From NCBI GenBank assembly GCA_030323885.1, contig CM059192.1:61001593-61065592 (forward strand): a stretch of 64,000 nucleotides of DNA, in the 5' to 3' direction. A model generated the notes under the pieces. The model had not been told where the DNA came from. It ran no database searches and saw only the letters and a program-made list of their open reading frames with translations. A program made the translations under genes and the position numbers. The stretch is from Branchipolynoe longqiensis (Eukaryota; Annelida; Polychaeta; Phyllodocida; Polynoidae). Below are positions 45,123 through 54,025 of this stretch, piece after piece (position 1 is the stretch's first letter; each line of letters starts with the position of its first letter).

Positions 45123-45461
45123 ATGGTGAAATATGCTTTTCAAAGGTATAACAAGACATTATCGCATATGAGCAAAGTACCGGAGGAAACGTGTCGACAT
45201 CTTATTATATCTAGTAATGATGGTGTCATGGAAGCCATAAGTGAATTGTGTCGAAACCTATTGAACAATAATATTCCAGTTGATGACGAATTAAAAAAGA
45301 AATTGGAGCCACACGTCAAAATAATACGCAAAATTGCAAAGAAAAAACTTTAAACCAAGAGCAAAAAGAAACTAATTGTAAACCAAAAAGGAGGACTTTC
45401 ATTTTTACCGGGTTTATTAGCAGCTCTTATACCAACTGTCCTAAGTCTATTCAACATCAAG
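45123..45461 (+). pseudogene. Small Maverick protein: basic helix region plus hydrophobic C-terminus
   Basis: ATG 45123 lies 14 bases after the ATPase stop. The first 76 codons are Lys/Arg-rich and predicted helical (LLNNNIP..DELKKKLEPH). A TAA at 45351-45353 interrupts the frame, which then continues in phase through QKGGLSFLPGLLAALIPT, a Gly/Leu-rich hydrophobic tail, to TGA near 45461. I recognise this layout (basic segment, then GG and a hydrophobic stretch) as a common small Maverick protein. A membrane-active or internal capsid role has been proposed for similar proteins, but it is not demonstrated here. Confidence 0.6.
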
Positions 45462-45463
45462 AT

Positions 45464-46336
45464 TTGATACAAAAACACTTTATTTGTGTGCTAAAAGTCA
45501 GTTGTCAATTAACCACCATGGGTTATAAACGTTTAGCATTGATCGATCCATGCTCGGTTCAGCAACCTGGATTAAAAACTACATTGAACAAGGTCAAGGT
45601 AAATAAACACCAACATCAAAATGCTAAATGGGCTAAATACAAGGAGAAAGCCATAAACAGTCTAAACCCTCATGCTGCTTTATTACAAGTTCTCCAGGAT
45701 TCATATAAACATTTAAACGAAGAGTTATATGATGAAAATATAGTACCCGAGGAAAGACTTCAACAACATAAAATGGAATTGAACAAAATTCAATTGTTAA
45801 TTGATCAAAATAAATATTACTTCAATCGCGATGTTCAACAAAACCAAGAAACCAGCACTGAGCCAAACCTGGCACAAGAGAAACCAACGCCTCAGTCATT
45901 TTTTATGATGAAACTTATGGATAATATACCAAAAATTAGTTGTTCAAAAACAAGACGTCTTGTTGCAGCTTTGGAACAAAGCGGAAGTATTAAATGGAAT
46001 ACAAATGGAAACATTGTCAGTATAGAAGGAAGTCCTGCACCAATCGGAAGCAATATTATCACTTTGTTTAATGATGTGAGTACCTTTAGGAAAACGAGAC
46101 CAATGAGACCACCTGGTGCTATACAACTACAACAACTGATTGCGCAAATTGATCCTGATTTTAATTTGGTCAAAAATACGCTTTATCATCGAACAATTGA
46201 ACCTCAATGGGCATTATCCTCGTTACCTTCACCTAGAGTAGAATCTCCGATATCATCATCGCCGTCGTCGCTGTCATCACCATCCACTAGCATTGCTAAG
46301 AGAACTAGATCTAAATTACCAAAATGGGTAAATTAA
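45464..46336 (+). CDS. Conserved Maverick protein of unknown function, open frame
   Basis: This is the longest intact frame of the element. The true start is probably ATG 45521 (MGYKRLALIDP), because the first 19 codons overlap the preceding gene's end. The middle is helical and Gln/Lys-rich (LQVLQDSYKHLNEEL), then comes a Pro/Thr linker. A C-terminal block (LMDNIPKISCSKTRRLV, then IKWNTNGNI and SNIITLFNDV) matches the layout of a conserved Maverick protein found upstream of the integrase. The tail is Ser/Pro-rich and ends in basic residues. Its end overlaps the integrase start by 13 bases. No enzymatic motif is visible, so I assign no function. Confidence 0.65.
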   Translation: MIQKHFICVLKVSCQLTTMGYKRLALIDPCSVQQPGLKTTLNKVKVNKHQHQNAKWAKYKEKAINSLNPHAALLQVLQDSYKHLNEELYDENIVPEERLQQHKMELNKIQLLIDQNKYYFNRDVQQNQETSTEPNLAQEKPTPQSFFMMKLMDNIPKISCSKTRRLVAALEQSGSIKWNTNGNIVSIEGSPAPIGSNIITLFNDVSTFRKTRPMRPPGAIQLQQLIAQIDPDFNLVKNTLYHRTIEPQWALSSLPSPRVESPISSSPSSLSSPSTSIAKRTRSKLPKWVN

Positions 46337-47837
46337 AACAACGTACCAGTCTTCGTGATAAAATTACAAATGTTTATACAAATCCAATGGAACCCGGAAG
46401 TTTCACAAGCAGTAGTAAACTTTTTAAAGAACATTTTCACAAACAAACCAAAAATATCGTTGATGAAGCATTACAATCATTAGATGCCTATACAAAACAC
46501 AAACCTGTTGTACGTAAATTTCAATGAAACAGAATGATCGTAGGAGGCATAGACAAACAATGGCAAATCGACTTAATGGACATGCACAAATTTGCAAAAT
46601 ACAACAAACGCTTTAAATATATATACTGACCGTTATTGATGTATTTTCCAAGTACACTTGGGCAATTCCAATCAAAAGCAATGAAAATGTGACTACTGCT
46701 TTCAAAAAGATGTTTGACAAAGGCCACAAACCGAAACGAATTCAATCCAATAAAGGTACAGAATTCTTAGGTCGTATATTCCAAAATCTACTAAAAGCTG
46801 AAAACATTACTTTTTTTACAAGCGTAAATGATGAAACTAAAGCAAGTATTGTGGAACGCTTAAATCGAACATTGAAGGAAAAATTATGGCGATATTTTAC
46901 CCATAATGTAACTTACAAGTACAGATGAACCTCGATCCAACGGACACCGATGCAACGGATTCCGAATCCAATGGACACAATCCGCTAGAGTGAATATCTG
47001 AATTTGTAGGAATTGTTTCTTTGGATGCATACTGGTCAAGCATTACGTATATCTTGGAGCCAGTGACAGTTGCTACAATCCACCACATCTGAAGAACTGT
47101 CTCGATTTCTATTAATTAAGAGCAGCTAACAGGTCCAAAGCCTATTATTATAGCTGTATCCTGCAGGTATAGCAATACCTCAGGGAGTTTGACGCCCCTG
47201 CCTTGCAGAGTTGTAAACCACTGCCTTGTGGTACAGGTTCTTAAATTTCGTCGCTGCAATGGACACACAGCTTTCATGGACAACTGCTCCCCCCTATTAG
47301 TCCGTTGGATCGAGGTTCATCTGTATATAGATATTCTTCAAGCCATGGTGCATTCATATAACAACACAATTCATAGCACTTTAAAGATGACACCGACTCA
47401 ACTAACGGCAAAAAATCAAGAAAAAGTATTTTACAATATCTATAAAATAAGTGATAAACAAATCAAACACATGTGGCAAAAAACAAAAGACAGAGCAGTG
47501 CAACTTGGTGACAGAATCAGAATAATCAAAACGTGTTAGCGCTTTCGACAAAGGTTATGAACCAAATTGGACAACTGAAGTATTTAGAGTTACAAAGTAT
47601 CGAGGCAAATGTGGCTGTATCATATCAGATGACAACGGTGAGGAAATAAAAGGCATGTTCTATCCACAGGAAGTGCAAAAGGTTCTGAAGTCTCAGACAG
47701 ATACATACCCTATAGAAAAGGTATTGAGATACAGAGGAAAAGGCAAAAGGAAAGAAGCATAAACGCATTGGAAAGGATACAGCGACAAATTTGATCAGTG
47801 GATTCCAGCAAAAAATATCACAAAGATTACATCATGA
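46324..47837 (+). pseudogene. Maverick retroviral-like integrase (DDE, chromo-like tail), broken
   Basis: It would catalyse insertion of the element. ATG 46324 opens an N-terminal region (ALQSLDAYTKHKPVVRKF) leading to the catalytic core KQWQIDLMDM (first Asp) and VERLNRTLKEKLW (Glu). The second acidic site reads SNKGTEF, with Asn where Asp is expected. Defects are TGA 46525-46527, a frameshift near 46625, a 402-bp MITE (46922-47323), a frameshift near 47535 and TAA 47760-47762. The last ~80 codons (DKGYEPNWTTEVF; THWKGYSDKFDQW) have SH3-like and chromo-like features. The final TGA 47835-47837 overlaps the next ATG. It is clearly of the F54H12.3 type known from nematode Mavericks. Confidence 0.88.
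46922..47323. mobile_element. Tigger/pogo-like MITE (402 bp) inside the integrase gene
   Basis: Inverted ends CAGATGAACCTCGATCCAAC / GTTGGATCGAGGTTCATCTG match over at least 24 bp and are flanked by TA on both sides (46920-46921 and 47324-47325). The ends CAG..GAACCTCGAT plus internal 'c.gatgcaacgga' repeats are typical of TcMar-Tigger/pogo elements. There is no transposase. The integrase reading frame on the two sides is in register once the MITE and one TA are ignored, so it entered while the flanking region was still open there. Confidence 0.9.
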
Positions 47838-48906
47838 TTTTAACACTTCCTAGTAACAGTTCGGAAAAGTATTATCCAAATAATACACTGACTGAGTTTC
47901 GAACACATCTTGTGCAACCACTAAATTTTTAGATTTCACATGAAGTAGCATTATCGGAAATAACATTTCCAACACAATCAAAAAATCAAGAAATTATAAT
48001 AGTTGCTTAAAGAAGTGTATATTCGTTGGCCGAGGTAAAATCACAGAAAGACAAGTCGACTGATGACACGCAACCTGAGCTTGTCACTGATGTAGACTGG
48101 CATAGACTTTTTAATACTGATTTAGACTATGCATACAAAAACGATGAATATGATGGTGGCCGTACAATTGATGATCAAGATGCGCATTGCATCATTTACA
48201 CGGATAGTCCTTACTGGAATTTCTTAAAAAGATCGGAGCTAATGGAACGCGCAAAGAATTTTGCCAAAAATAAACAATTTAATCGTTACTCAATGGTAAA
48301 AGATATTTCTACTGTAGCCGACCAAAAGATGCTGCAATGGACTGTGGCTAAGCTGGATTATCCACTAATATTTAGGAATAATCAAGACGTTGTTGAATAT
48401 CTGAATGATATTATTGCCACTGCTATAAAAGAAAACCTAACTTTTTTGAAAAGCCATTATGAAGATAAGAAGACAATATTTACCTTTACAAAAGGATGCG
48501 ATATGATTAAAATCAATCCACCAAGACATTGCGCAATATATTTAACACCGGAACTTTCAAAACTCTTGGGATTCAACGATCAATACATGTTTTACTGGAA
48601 AACTCAATTGTTATTACCAATGGATGTTTTCGGAGATATTCATTCAGTTTACGTATATTGTGACTTAATCGAGACAAGACCGGTCGCTGATCAAATGGCC
48701 CAGCTTTTACATGTGATTGCAATTGATCGTAGTGGCCGCAGTGGATTTGTGCAAATCGTCAGTTTTGAACACTTAGATTTTTTGCTATGCGAGCTAATGC
48801 CATTGACACTGTTGCTGTGTATTTAAAGGACCGAGCTGAATGATACATACCATTCCAATGAGGAGAAGTCACAGTATCAGTACTATTACGGCCAAAAGAA
48901 GTATAA
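47834..48906 (+). pseudogene. Conserved Maverick structural-type protein, broken
   Basis: ATG 47834 overlaps the integrase stop (ATGA). The N-terminus MILTLPSNSSEKYYPNN is the hallmark start of a conserved Maverick protein. Two in-frame stops follow (TAG 47930-47932 and TAA 48008-48010), then a 260-codon open stretch with LTPELSKLLGF and IHSVYVYCDLIE. A frameshift near 48790 moves the conserved end (ANAIDTVAVYLKD, GEVTVSVLLRP) to another frame, with further stops, to TAA 48904-48906. About 355 codons overall. Its position among capsid genes suggests a minor capsid or penton-like role, which is inference. Confidence 0.7.
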
Positions 48907-48922
48907 TTTTAAAACCGGTAAA

Positions 48923-49333
48923 ATGAATACCGGATATGCTTCCTACTACAAACATCAGGTTGGCTCTGGTAACATAGCGATCTACAGAGGAAGAATAAGT
49001 CAACGCAGTCATGGTATTGGTGGTATGCTTAGCAGACTTCTACGAGGTGCTACACTGATTTTCAAATCTCTTGGAAAATTGTTGTTGAGAGCTGGCATAG
49101 GTGTAGCAGATGATGTGTTATCTGGAGAAAATATAAAGCAATCATTGTCAAACAGAGGACACAGTGTAGGCAAGCAACTAATTCAAAAAGGTGTGAGAGG
49201 GTTATCAACCTCGTTACCATCGCCGCCTAAAAAAAAACGTCGCAAAAATCCAAAGAAAACGCAAACGCGTAAATGCGTAAGACAAACTGGTGGTGGTAGT
49301 GGTGTTGGAAAAGCTTTTACTCGCAAAAAATGA
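48923..49333 (+). CDS. Small basic Maverick protein, possible internal capsid or membrane-active protein
   Basis: The frame of 136 codons is intact. It opens MNTGYASYYKHQVGSGN, then a Gly/Leu-rich hydrophobic segment (GIGGMLSRLLRGATLIFKSL), then GVADDVLSGENIKQ, and ends with a strongly basic tail (PPKKKRRKNPKKTQTRK) that resembles a nuclear localisation signal. The order and composition match a common small Maverick/adintovirus-type protein, compared by some with adenovirus core or pVI-like proteins; that comparison is uncertain. An AATAAA lies at 49390-49395, about 55 bases after the stop. Confidence 0.68.
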   Translation: MNTGYASYYKHQVGSGNIAIYRGRISQRSHGIGGMLSRLLRGATLIFKSLGKLLLRAGIGVADDVLSGENIKQSLSNRGHSVGKQLIQKGVRGLSTSLPSPPKKKRRKNPKKTQTRKCVRQTGGGSGVGKAFTRKK

Positions 49334-49389
49334 CATAAAGTTTCTAAGAGAACAAAAAGTGATTTGTTTGGACACCTTTAGTAGATATA

Positions 49390-49395
49390 AATAAA
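49390..49395 (+). promoter_or_regulatory. Polyadenylation signal AATAAA
   Basis: AATAAA about 55 bases after the stop of the 48923 gene and 100 bases before the capsid-like gene. The position suits a transcript end between them. Confidence 0.4.
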
Positions 49396-49494
49396 GTTGC
49401 ATGACACTTTAAGGCATCAAACAAAAACACATCTTGGAAGGAAACACACTTAAAAGGCGCTAGTAGTGTACAATTTCTTGATATACATATTATC

Positions 49495-50775
49495 ATGGCC
49501 AACTATCGCGAAGATAGTAGTGTACACGAATTGGATTTACACAAACGCACACCTTTGCAAACCTCTGTTGTTTCCAGTGAATACGTCAAACTTAAACCGG
49601 TAACATCATTAACATATAATGCTACAATCGAATTTCCCATACATAAATCTTCCAAATACACAGATTTGTCAGAAACCGTATTGGAATTAGAAGTTGATAT
49701 TGTGAAAGCAAGTAATCATGCAACTCGTGTTGTGCAGGCTGATGCCTGTGCCCCGGTAAATAATTTTAGTGCTTCCATGTTTAAAGATATTCAAGTATAT
49801 ATCAATGATCGAAAAATATCTGGAAACCTGACAACCATCCATACAGAGCCTACATCGAAAATCTACTGAATCATTCAAAAGCAGACAAAAAGGTTGGATG
49901 TACAATGAAATGAGGCATGCTGACTCAAGTCGACACTTTGACGCAAGGGATGGTACAAACCATGGATTTACTGAGCGGCAAAAGCTCTCTGTAGATGGGC
50001 CAATTACCATGGTCATTCCATTACATATCGACATAGCACACCAACATAAACTGCTTCCATCGAGCACAGACATTCACTTTAGGCTAATGCGAAGTTCCAC
50101 CGCTTTTTGCCTAATGGGTGAAGAAGGCCATGAATTCATTCCATTGATAAAAAATGCTTCATTAAGAGTTTGACAAGTTGTGGTGTCTGCAGAAGTTGCA
50201 CTTGTTCATGAAAAAGCCGTATCGGGAACGCCATTTGTGTATCCAATGCAATGCACAGAAACTATCAGCCATGTTATTCCCACTGGAAATCATAACGAAA
50301 CATACGTTTTATCAAATAGTGGTCAACTTCCAACACAGGCCATTATCCCTTTTGTGGACAATGACGCATTTATCCTTTCAATTTTGAAAACAAGTCCATC
50401 ACAAGTCTTCAATTAATCATGAACGAACAAAAATCTCCATCAGATGCAGTTAAACCAGATTTCCAACGAAATATAAATGCTCGTGTATATGATGCCCTTT
50501 ACACAAACCTGGGTCAAGTTAATTGTGATGGAAATTGCGGCATTTCTTATAAAGCATTTGCTGGAGGTTACGCACTATTCGTATTCGATCTAACTCCAGA
50601 CAGATCGAACAATATGTTTCGAACAAACTTACTTAAGAATGGTCAACTGCGTGAAGAAATCACTTTTAATAATGGATTAACCGCTTCAACAAGTCTGGTC
50701 AACTACCTGGTTTACGACAACACACTCTACCTAACTCAAGACAGGCAACCTGTCACGGATTACCACTTGAGCTAA
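49495..50775 (+). pseudogene. Maverick capsid-like protein (F54H12.2 type), broken
   Basis: ATG 49495 begins a protein with the family's N-terminal layout (LHKRTPLQTSVVSSEYV, then IEFPIHKSSKYTDLSET) expected for the major, double jelly-roll capsid protein. The first frame ends at 49869 after a shift near 49860. The second runs 49898-50416 through an in-frame TGA (50171-50173). A third, entered after a shift near 50360-50410, carries AFAGGYALFVFDLTPD and ends at TAA 50773-50775. About 425 codons in total, slightly short for the family. It is followed with no gap by the protease ATG (50776). Confidence 0.75.
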
Positions 50776-51234
50776 ATGAACGCGTCAACCATCGCAAGGC
50801 TTTTGAACCAAACACCCCATTGCAAAAACAAGTTCCTGGGCATCTTTCCTGAGGACTGCATACCTGTAAATCCCGAGGCAAACACTTGTTTCGTCGCTAA
50901 TACTGATTTAGCCAAAAACCCTGGAACACATTGGACTGCATTTTACGTCACCCGTATTAAACGAGTCTATTACTTTGATCCTTATGGCTTACCACCTTTA
51001 AAATCCCATAAACATTTCAATGCTTTTTTACGACAATCAAAATACAAATGGTTGTATTAAAAATAACAGTTACAACACACAATGACTTCAACTTGGGGGG
51101 CTCACTGTATACACTTTATTCAAGAAACATGTCAGACAGGCAATCCAAAACAAACTCTGTGCAAAATGACTCAAAAGCCGCTATTAAATGACTTGATAGT
51201 GATACACAACCTGATCAACTATCGCAAGTACTAA
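50776..51234 (+). pseudogene. Adenovirus-type cysteine protease (maturation protease), inactive
   Basis: Adenain-like proteases process capsid proteins during maturation. Visible landmarks are NTCFVANTDLAKNPGTHWTAF (catalytic His in GTHW) and YYFDPYGLPP (the acidic residue). A TAA at 51058-51060 ends the first frame and another follows at 51064-51066. The same phase then continues into the family's C-terminal block, where the usual Cys-Gly reads Trp-Gly (STWGAHCIHF) so that the nucleophile is absent. The frame ends at TAA 51232-51234. At about 152 codons it is shorter than adenain (about 200). Confidence 0.8.
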
Positions 51235-51777
51235 TATTGCACAAAAAATGCATTACTAACAGCAAAAGCCAAAATATATGTTGATATACAATACGAAAAA
51301 TACTTGAAAAACTGTGAACTATGTGGTGGAATAAACCCAATACCATTTTACTCGGGTTAGCTGCTGAAAAAATACGACAAACGAATTCAGAAGGAAGTTG
51401 CTGCAACGAAGTAAAAAGAAAAAACGAAGAAGTCGATTGTGCATTTTGATCAAATTGATTTAGACTCTGATTCTGAAACTAATATCAAAATATTTCAGAA
51501 TTGGTCTAAACAAACCAAAAACATTATGGTTCCAATCGAATTATACAAAGCAGATTTCTATGATCGTGAATTACGTCGCTTTTCGACAGAAATGAATGCT
51601 GATATCTTACAACAATTGACTAATATATCTGGATTGGTAACAAATATGTCAACTTCTTCTGTGTGTGTAAGCACTGCTGCAAGTACAATTGCCAATAGTA
51701 AAAAATTACCTACTCTGTGTGAATTAAATTGTATTGCAACAAAAGCTGAATCCTCTGATTCTGATGAATATTATTGA
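51235..51777 (+). pseudogene. Last Maverick gene, unrecognised
   Basis: One phase stays mostly open from 51235 to TGA 51777, with in-frame stops TAG near 51358 and TAA near 51412. The clean part starts at TTG/ATG 51439 (MHFDQIDLDSDSETN) and encodes 112 residues with an acidic N-terminus, a helical middle (MNADILQQLTNISGLV), a Ser/Thr-rich segment and an acidic tail (KAESSDSDEYY). The upstream part has a CELC pair. I do not recognise it. AATAAA lies at 51791-51796. Confidence 0.45.
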
Positions 51778-51790
51778 AACTTGTCGTTTG

Positions 51791-51796
51791 AATAAA
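51791..51796 (+). promoter_or_regulatory. Polyadenylation signal AATAAA
   Basis: AATAAA 14 bases after the stop of the last Maverick gene, followed by a GT-rich stretch. It is the likely 3' end of the rightward transcript. Confidence 0.5.
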
Positions 51797-51876
51797 AAAA
51801 CAATATTACTATTGTGTAATTCTGTTTTCTTGTGTTCTTTCTTTTAAAAGTCTAAAGGAAGACAGCATGCATTAGA

Positions 51877-52085
51877 TCAGCAACAAATATAACAAAATTA
51901 CAAATCAACACCGGATGTCATACATTTCTGGTTTCTCAACTATTTTAGTGTAGCAATAACCACCAAAAAAAACACCCGTTTCAGTTTCGGTTTGCATTAC
52001 GTTAGCAACAAATACATTTTTGTTATAAATCAACACAGGATGCCATACATTGCCGGTTTCTGAACTCTTTTAGATAAGCAACCAC
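51877..52085. repeat. Two direct copies of an ~83-bp block before the right inverted repeat
   Basis: 'agcaacaaata', 'aaatcaacac.ggatg.catacatt.c.ggtttct.aact.ttttag' and 'aagcaa..ccac' occur at about 51877-51962 and again at 52003-52085. They are noncoding and lie just inside the right inverted repeat. Confidence 0.75.
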
Positions 52086-52087
52086 AC

Positions 52088-52936
52088 GGCCTTTGGGCTA
52101 AATCGCCCACCAAAATTTAAAAATCACAAATACTCAACGAGCATTCGCTAGTGAAATATGCTAAGTCCAAACACTCAACGACCATTCGCTGGAACCAAAA
52201 CTGTCAATCATAATACGAAAATGGCATGATTCTGTTTACAAAACAACCACTAACCCCCCAAAAGCACGTGGCCTTCGGCTTAAATCGCCCGCCAAAATTC
52301 TAAATTCATAAAACGCACGTGGCCAATGTTTACAAAACAAACACTAACCCCCCTAAAGCACGTGGCAATGTTTACAAAATGGAAGCCTTTGTTTACAATA
52401 CCCCCACTACCCCCCCAAAAGCACATGCCAATGTTTACAAAATCATTCAAAATGGCCACCACCAACTGTCAATCATCAGAATACTCAACGCTCATTGGCT
52501 GAACCCACCTGTCAAACAAATTGGGCCATACCCCCTTTTGCGGGTGTGCACACACACACACACACCGTTTGGTGCAATTTTCTCTAAAAAGGCTTTATAG
52601 TGTGCTAAACCCCGGGCACCACAACCATAGACTCAAGCATTAAGCGGCGAATGGCACTCGTGCACAAATTAAATAGGTCACCCCCCACACACACATACAC
52701 ACACTTGACCTAGTTTCAATTAGCCTTATTTGGGCATTGGCATGACCTAGATACATAAAGTTGCATAAATTAACCAAATGCAGCCTTCCTATTGGCTGAG
52801 AGAAAACACCCTCCCACCCGACGACCCACCCTGAATGGTCATGTGACCAGAATACTCTATGCTGATTGGCTGCCATCCCCAAAAGTCCCTCCCCATAGGG
52901 TTTAGTACATTAAATAAGTCCTAGACTATTACTACT
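52088..52936. repeat. Maverick right terminal inverted repeat (~849 bp)
   Basis: It is the reverse complement of the left repeat, ending ..AGACTATTACTACT at 52936. Relative to the left copy it has insertions, including (CA)n expansions near 52548-52565 and 52687-52702 and a ~21-bp insertion near 52780. Confidence 0.88.
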
Positions 52937-52942
52937 GACATG
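52937..52942. repeat. Maverick target-site duplication, right (GACATG)
   Basis: Identical to 39698-39703. This defines the insertion boundaries exactly. Confidence 0.93.
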
Positions 52943-53526
52943 CACAAAATCCATCACATGCCCAGCTGCCAGCCTAAGTGTTTGTTTATATATTTTCCCC
53001 AATTTTTTGGTTTCTGAGGTGGTTTTATTTTATGCTTCTAATTAGGGTTCCGAAAGGGTAAAGCTAAGAATTCGGTTATTTTTAATTCACAAGACTTTAC
53101 AACGACTTTTCCTTAGCTGTATCTTGGACTGAGTATTTGGTCTCTCTGTATTATTGGGGGGGGGGGGGGTTGTAGTTGAGTTTGGTTAGCCTTGTTATTT
53201 TTACTTCCCAATACTTAGAAGCACTGAGGCACTGCATTAAGGCATATACAGAACAAGTCACGTGAGTATATAATACATACAGGTATGTAGATGTTCGATC
53301 TTAGAGCTCTCCTTTTGTGAACTGAACATTTTGTAAATAAATTGATAGGAGAAATGATGGCTATTTAGTGTATTGTAAATGAAATGCAAAATATTCGGAG
53401 TTATCTAATAATGTGCATGTTCAGATAAATTAGCTATAGGCCGATGCTGTTGTGGCGCCATCAGCCGGAAAGGGCTATGAGGCTCGACTACTTATATTAA
53501 TTAGCTGGTCAGTCTGGTTGGTTGTT
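52943..53526. other. Gene-free stretch
   Basis: No gene is visible. There is a G run at about 53155-53169. Confidence 0.5.
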
Positions 53527-53850
53527 GGCGTTTTACCTCATGACAACATCTAAAGTCATATCAGGACAGGTACATACTTGTCACGGTGCGCACTCATGGC
53601 GACTTTATAGTGCTGCCCCACTGGTAGACCAGGCCACCAGCACCATGACCTGATAATCCCACTCAGTCACATTATTCTGACACTGAGCCACCCAGTCATT
53701 GCCCTACCCTACTAATGCTGAGCGCCTGGCTAGGAAGTGCCAAGTATCAATTTTTAAATACTGGTAATTGATTTGACTCGACTAGAGTTCAAATCTTACG
53801 ATTTACCAAAACAGGAGACGGACGCTCAACTCATTTGGCCATCCAGTCTG
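53527..53850 (-). mobile_element. tRNA-derived SINE, near full length, minus strand
   Basis: Read on the minus strand the head begins 'ggatggccaaatgagttgagcg' (box-A-like region), then 'gtaaatcgtaagatttgaactc' (degraded box B). The family body follows, to 'gatgttgtcatgaggtaaaac' and a tail near 53527. This copy shows the complete tRNA-like head that is missing from most others. Confidence 0.75.
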
Positions 53851-54025
53851 GTAGTCTCTTACGTATCTAGATGGTGTGGTTGCTAAAATTATTTTGCATG
53901 CTTCCACTAAAAATATCTCCAAAGGTTTGTCTTCGTTAAAAGAAATAAAGGTTGCTGCAAACTAATGAAATGTGGGTTATGATTGTCAACCTGATATCTA
54001 AAAAGATATGGCAAAATGTCATCGG
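53851..54025. other. Short gene-free gap
   Basis: It contains a weak fragment resembling the interior of the TTAA MITE ('aaaaatatctccaaagg'). Nothing else is supported. Confidence 0.35.

Larger units (their letters stand above)
39704..52936 (+). mobile_element. Maverick/Polinton-type element, degenerate, both ends intact
   Basis: A 13.2-kb element is bounded by long inverted repeats (39704-40480 and 52088-52936) and a 6-bp GACATG duplication. Its ends begin 5'-AG, as is usual for Polintons. It carries recognisable Maverick genes all on the + strand: packaging ATPase, integrase with chromo-like tail, capsid-like protein, adenovirus-type cysteine protease and several conserved unknowns. Most reading frames are broken by stops and frameshifts, a LINE and a Tigger-like MITE have inserted, and no DNA polymerase B is visible. 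By family knowledge, intact members encode a protein-primed polymerase and are about 15-20 kb or more. This copy cannot be autonomous. Confidence 0.93.

Noticed and set aside
49898..50416. Treating the capsid-like pieces as two or three separate genes
   Set aside because: Order, spacing and family layout fit one gene interrupted by frameshifts and a stop.
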